DNA of 6,635 bases. Origin: Giesbergeria sp. (GTDB lineage: Bacteria > Pseudomonadota > Gammaproteobacteria > Burkholderiales > Burkholderiaceae_C). The position numbers and the translations under genes are program-made. Positions 6,039-6,635 of the stretch are shown here, one piece after another; within the stretch, counting starts at the first letter, position 1; every line of letters begins with the position of its first letter. The DNA lies in contig JAGOCN010000098.1 in NCBI GenBank assembly GCA_017998735.1, positions 1 to 6,635 on the forward strand, given 5' to 3'. The notes beneath the pieces are model-generated. The model saw only the letters and a program-made list of their open reading frames with translations. It did no database searches and was not told the origin of the DNA.

Positions 6039-6635
6039 TCATGTTTCACTGCCCGCCATGCGGCGCAGTCCATCGCGAAATTTGCCAAAACTTGGTGACA
6101 CATTGGTTTGCACGTCCATGTGCGGGGCAATGTTCTCGACCCACAGGTGCTTGACCTGTCCGGGCAGGGGCCAGCCTGCCTTGTGGATGGCCGGGTGCCC
6201 GCCCGGATGAACGGCATCGGCCAGCAGCTCCCACGTACCGCAAACACTGTCTTGCACATAGCGTGCCAGCACCTCCCGTTTCGCTTTCGGGTAAGCGCGC
6301 AGCAACGCCTGGCGATCGCCCAGAAGCCACGCTTCCATTTCTTCAATGGCCAAACGGAAAAGCGCACGGGGGGCTGGCGTGCATTGTGTGAGCACGGCCT
6401 GAAGTTCGGCCAGAAATTCCTGGCAGTTGCGACGGTCGCTGTCCAGCACCACAACCACATTTTCATAACCAGGCGTTTTGCCGTAGGCAGACAGCAGGCG
6501 CGGCAATTGGTTCATCAGCGCCCGCTTGGCCGGGTCTGCCTTGGCTCCCAGTCCCTGGGGCAGATGTCCTACCCCTTTGTATTTGTGAATGCGCCAGGGG
6601 TGGAGTGTGCCTTCCGGACCCAGCACCAGAGGCAG
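6039..6635 (-). CDS. DUF4276 family Toprim-like protein, 5' end missing
   Basis: The frame is open to the right edge and shows 198 residues (from LPLVLGPEGTLHPW...) down to the TGA at 6041-6039. A GTG at 6626 is not a credible start, because DUF4276 proteins carry an N-terminal strand with a conserved Glu before this point. Family marks are the KYKGVGHLPQGL segment, VVVVLDSDRRNC (the Toprim-like DxD), RLAIEEMEAWLLGD (about 107-120 of the visible part), and the C-terminal VENIAPHMDVQTNVSPSFGKFRDGLRRM. DUF4276 genes usually follow an AAA/SMC-like ATPase gene in putative defence pairs; any partner would lie beyond the edge. The visible region looks less GC-rich than the jet genes, consistent with separate acquisition. 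Molecular function is unproven; a metal-dependent nuclease role is inferred from the fold. It occupies the position where jetA would be expected. Confidence 0.8.
   Translation of the reverse strand: MPLVLGPEGTLHPWRIHKYKGVGHLPQGLGAKADPAKRALMNQLPRLLSAYGKTPGYENVVVVLDSDRRNCQEFLAELQAVLTQCTPAPRALFRLAIEEMEAWLLGDRQALLRAYPKAKREVLARYVQDSVCGTWELLADAVHPGGHPAIHKAGWPLPGQVKHLWVENIAPHMDVQTNVSPSFGKFRDGLRRMAGSET

Overview
The window comes from a GC-rich bacterium, most likely a betaproteobacterium of the Comamonadaceae (Acidovorax/Comamonas-like). I infer this from the codon usage and from a recurring intergenic hairpin element (GCGCTGGCAGCTATG and variants) that I remember as scattered through those genomes. 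The lineage is a judgement from memory, not a search result. All well-supported genes lie on the minus strand, so the locus reads from right to left.

Layout in transcription order: (1) 6635-6039, the 3' part of a DUF4276 (Toprim-like) gene whose start lies beyond the right edge; (2) 6038-5886, a 153-bp spacer with nested inverted repeats; (3) 5885-5040, jetB (DUF4194, MukE/KITE-like); (4) 5043-1525, jetC (MukB/SMC-like ATPase), overlapping jetB by ATGA with a good Shine-Dalgarno; (5) 1524-1416, a 109-bp spacer with a bidirectional terminator-like hairpin and a hexanucleotide repeat; (6) 1415-237, jetD (DUF3322 plus DUF2220, Toprim nuclease); (7) 236-1, a hairpin element and possibly the first codons of another minus-strand gene running off the left edge.

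jetB, jetC and jetD form a Wadjet (type I-like) anti-plasmid system. In the known system JetA, JetB and JetC build an SMC loop-extruding complex that recognises small circular DNA, and JetD cleaves it. The kleisin gene jetA (DUF3375), which normally comes first in the operon, is not in its expected place. A DUF4276 gene, usually part of a separate ATPase-linked putative defence pair, sits there instead, behind an element-rich spacer. Either jetA lies beyond the DUF4276 module, or it has been lost or replaced.

A second theme is repeats. Related hairpin elements mark three boundaries (before jetB, jetC/jetD, after jetD). Two four-copy hexamer tracts sit at the 5' ends of jetC and jetD, and 9-bp tandem repeats lie in the JetC hinge and the JetB N-terminus.
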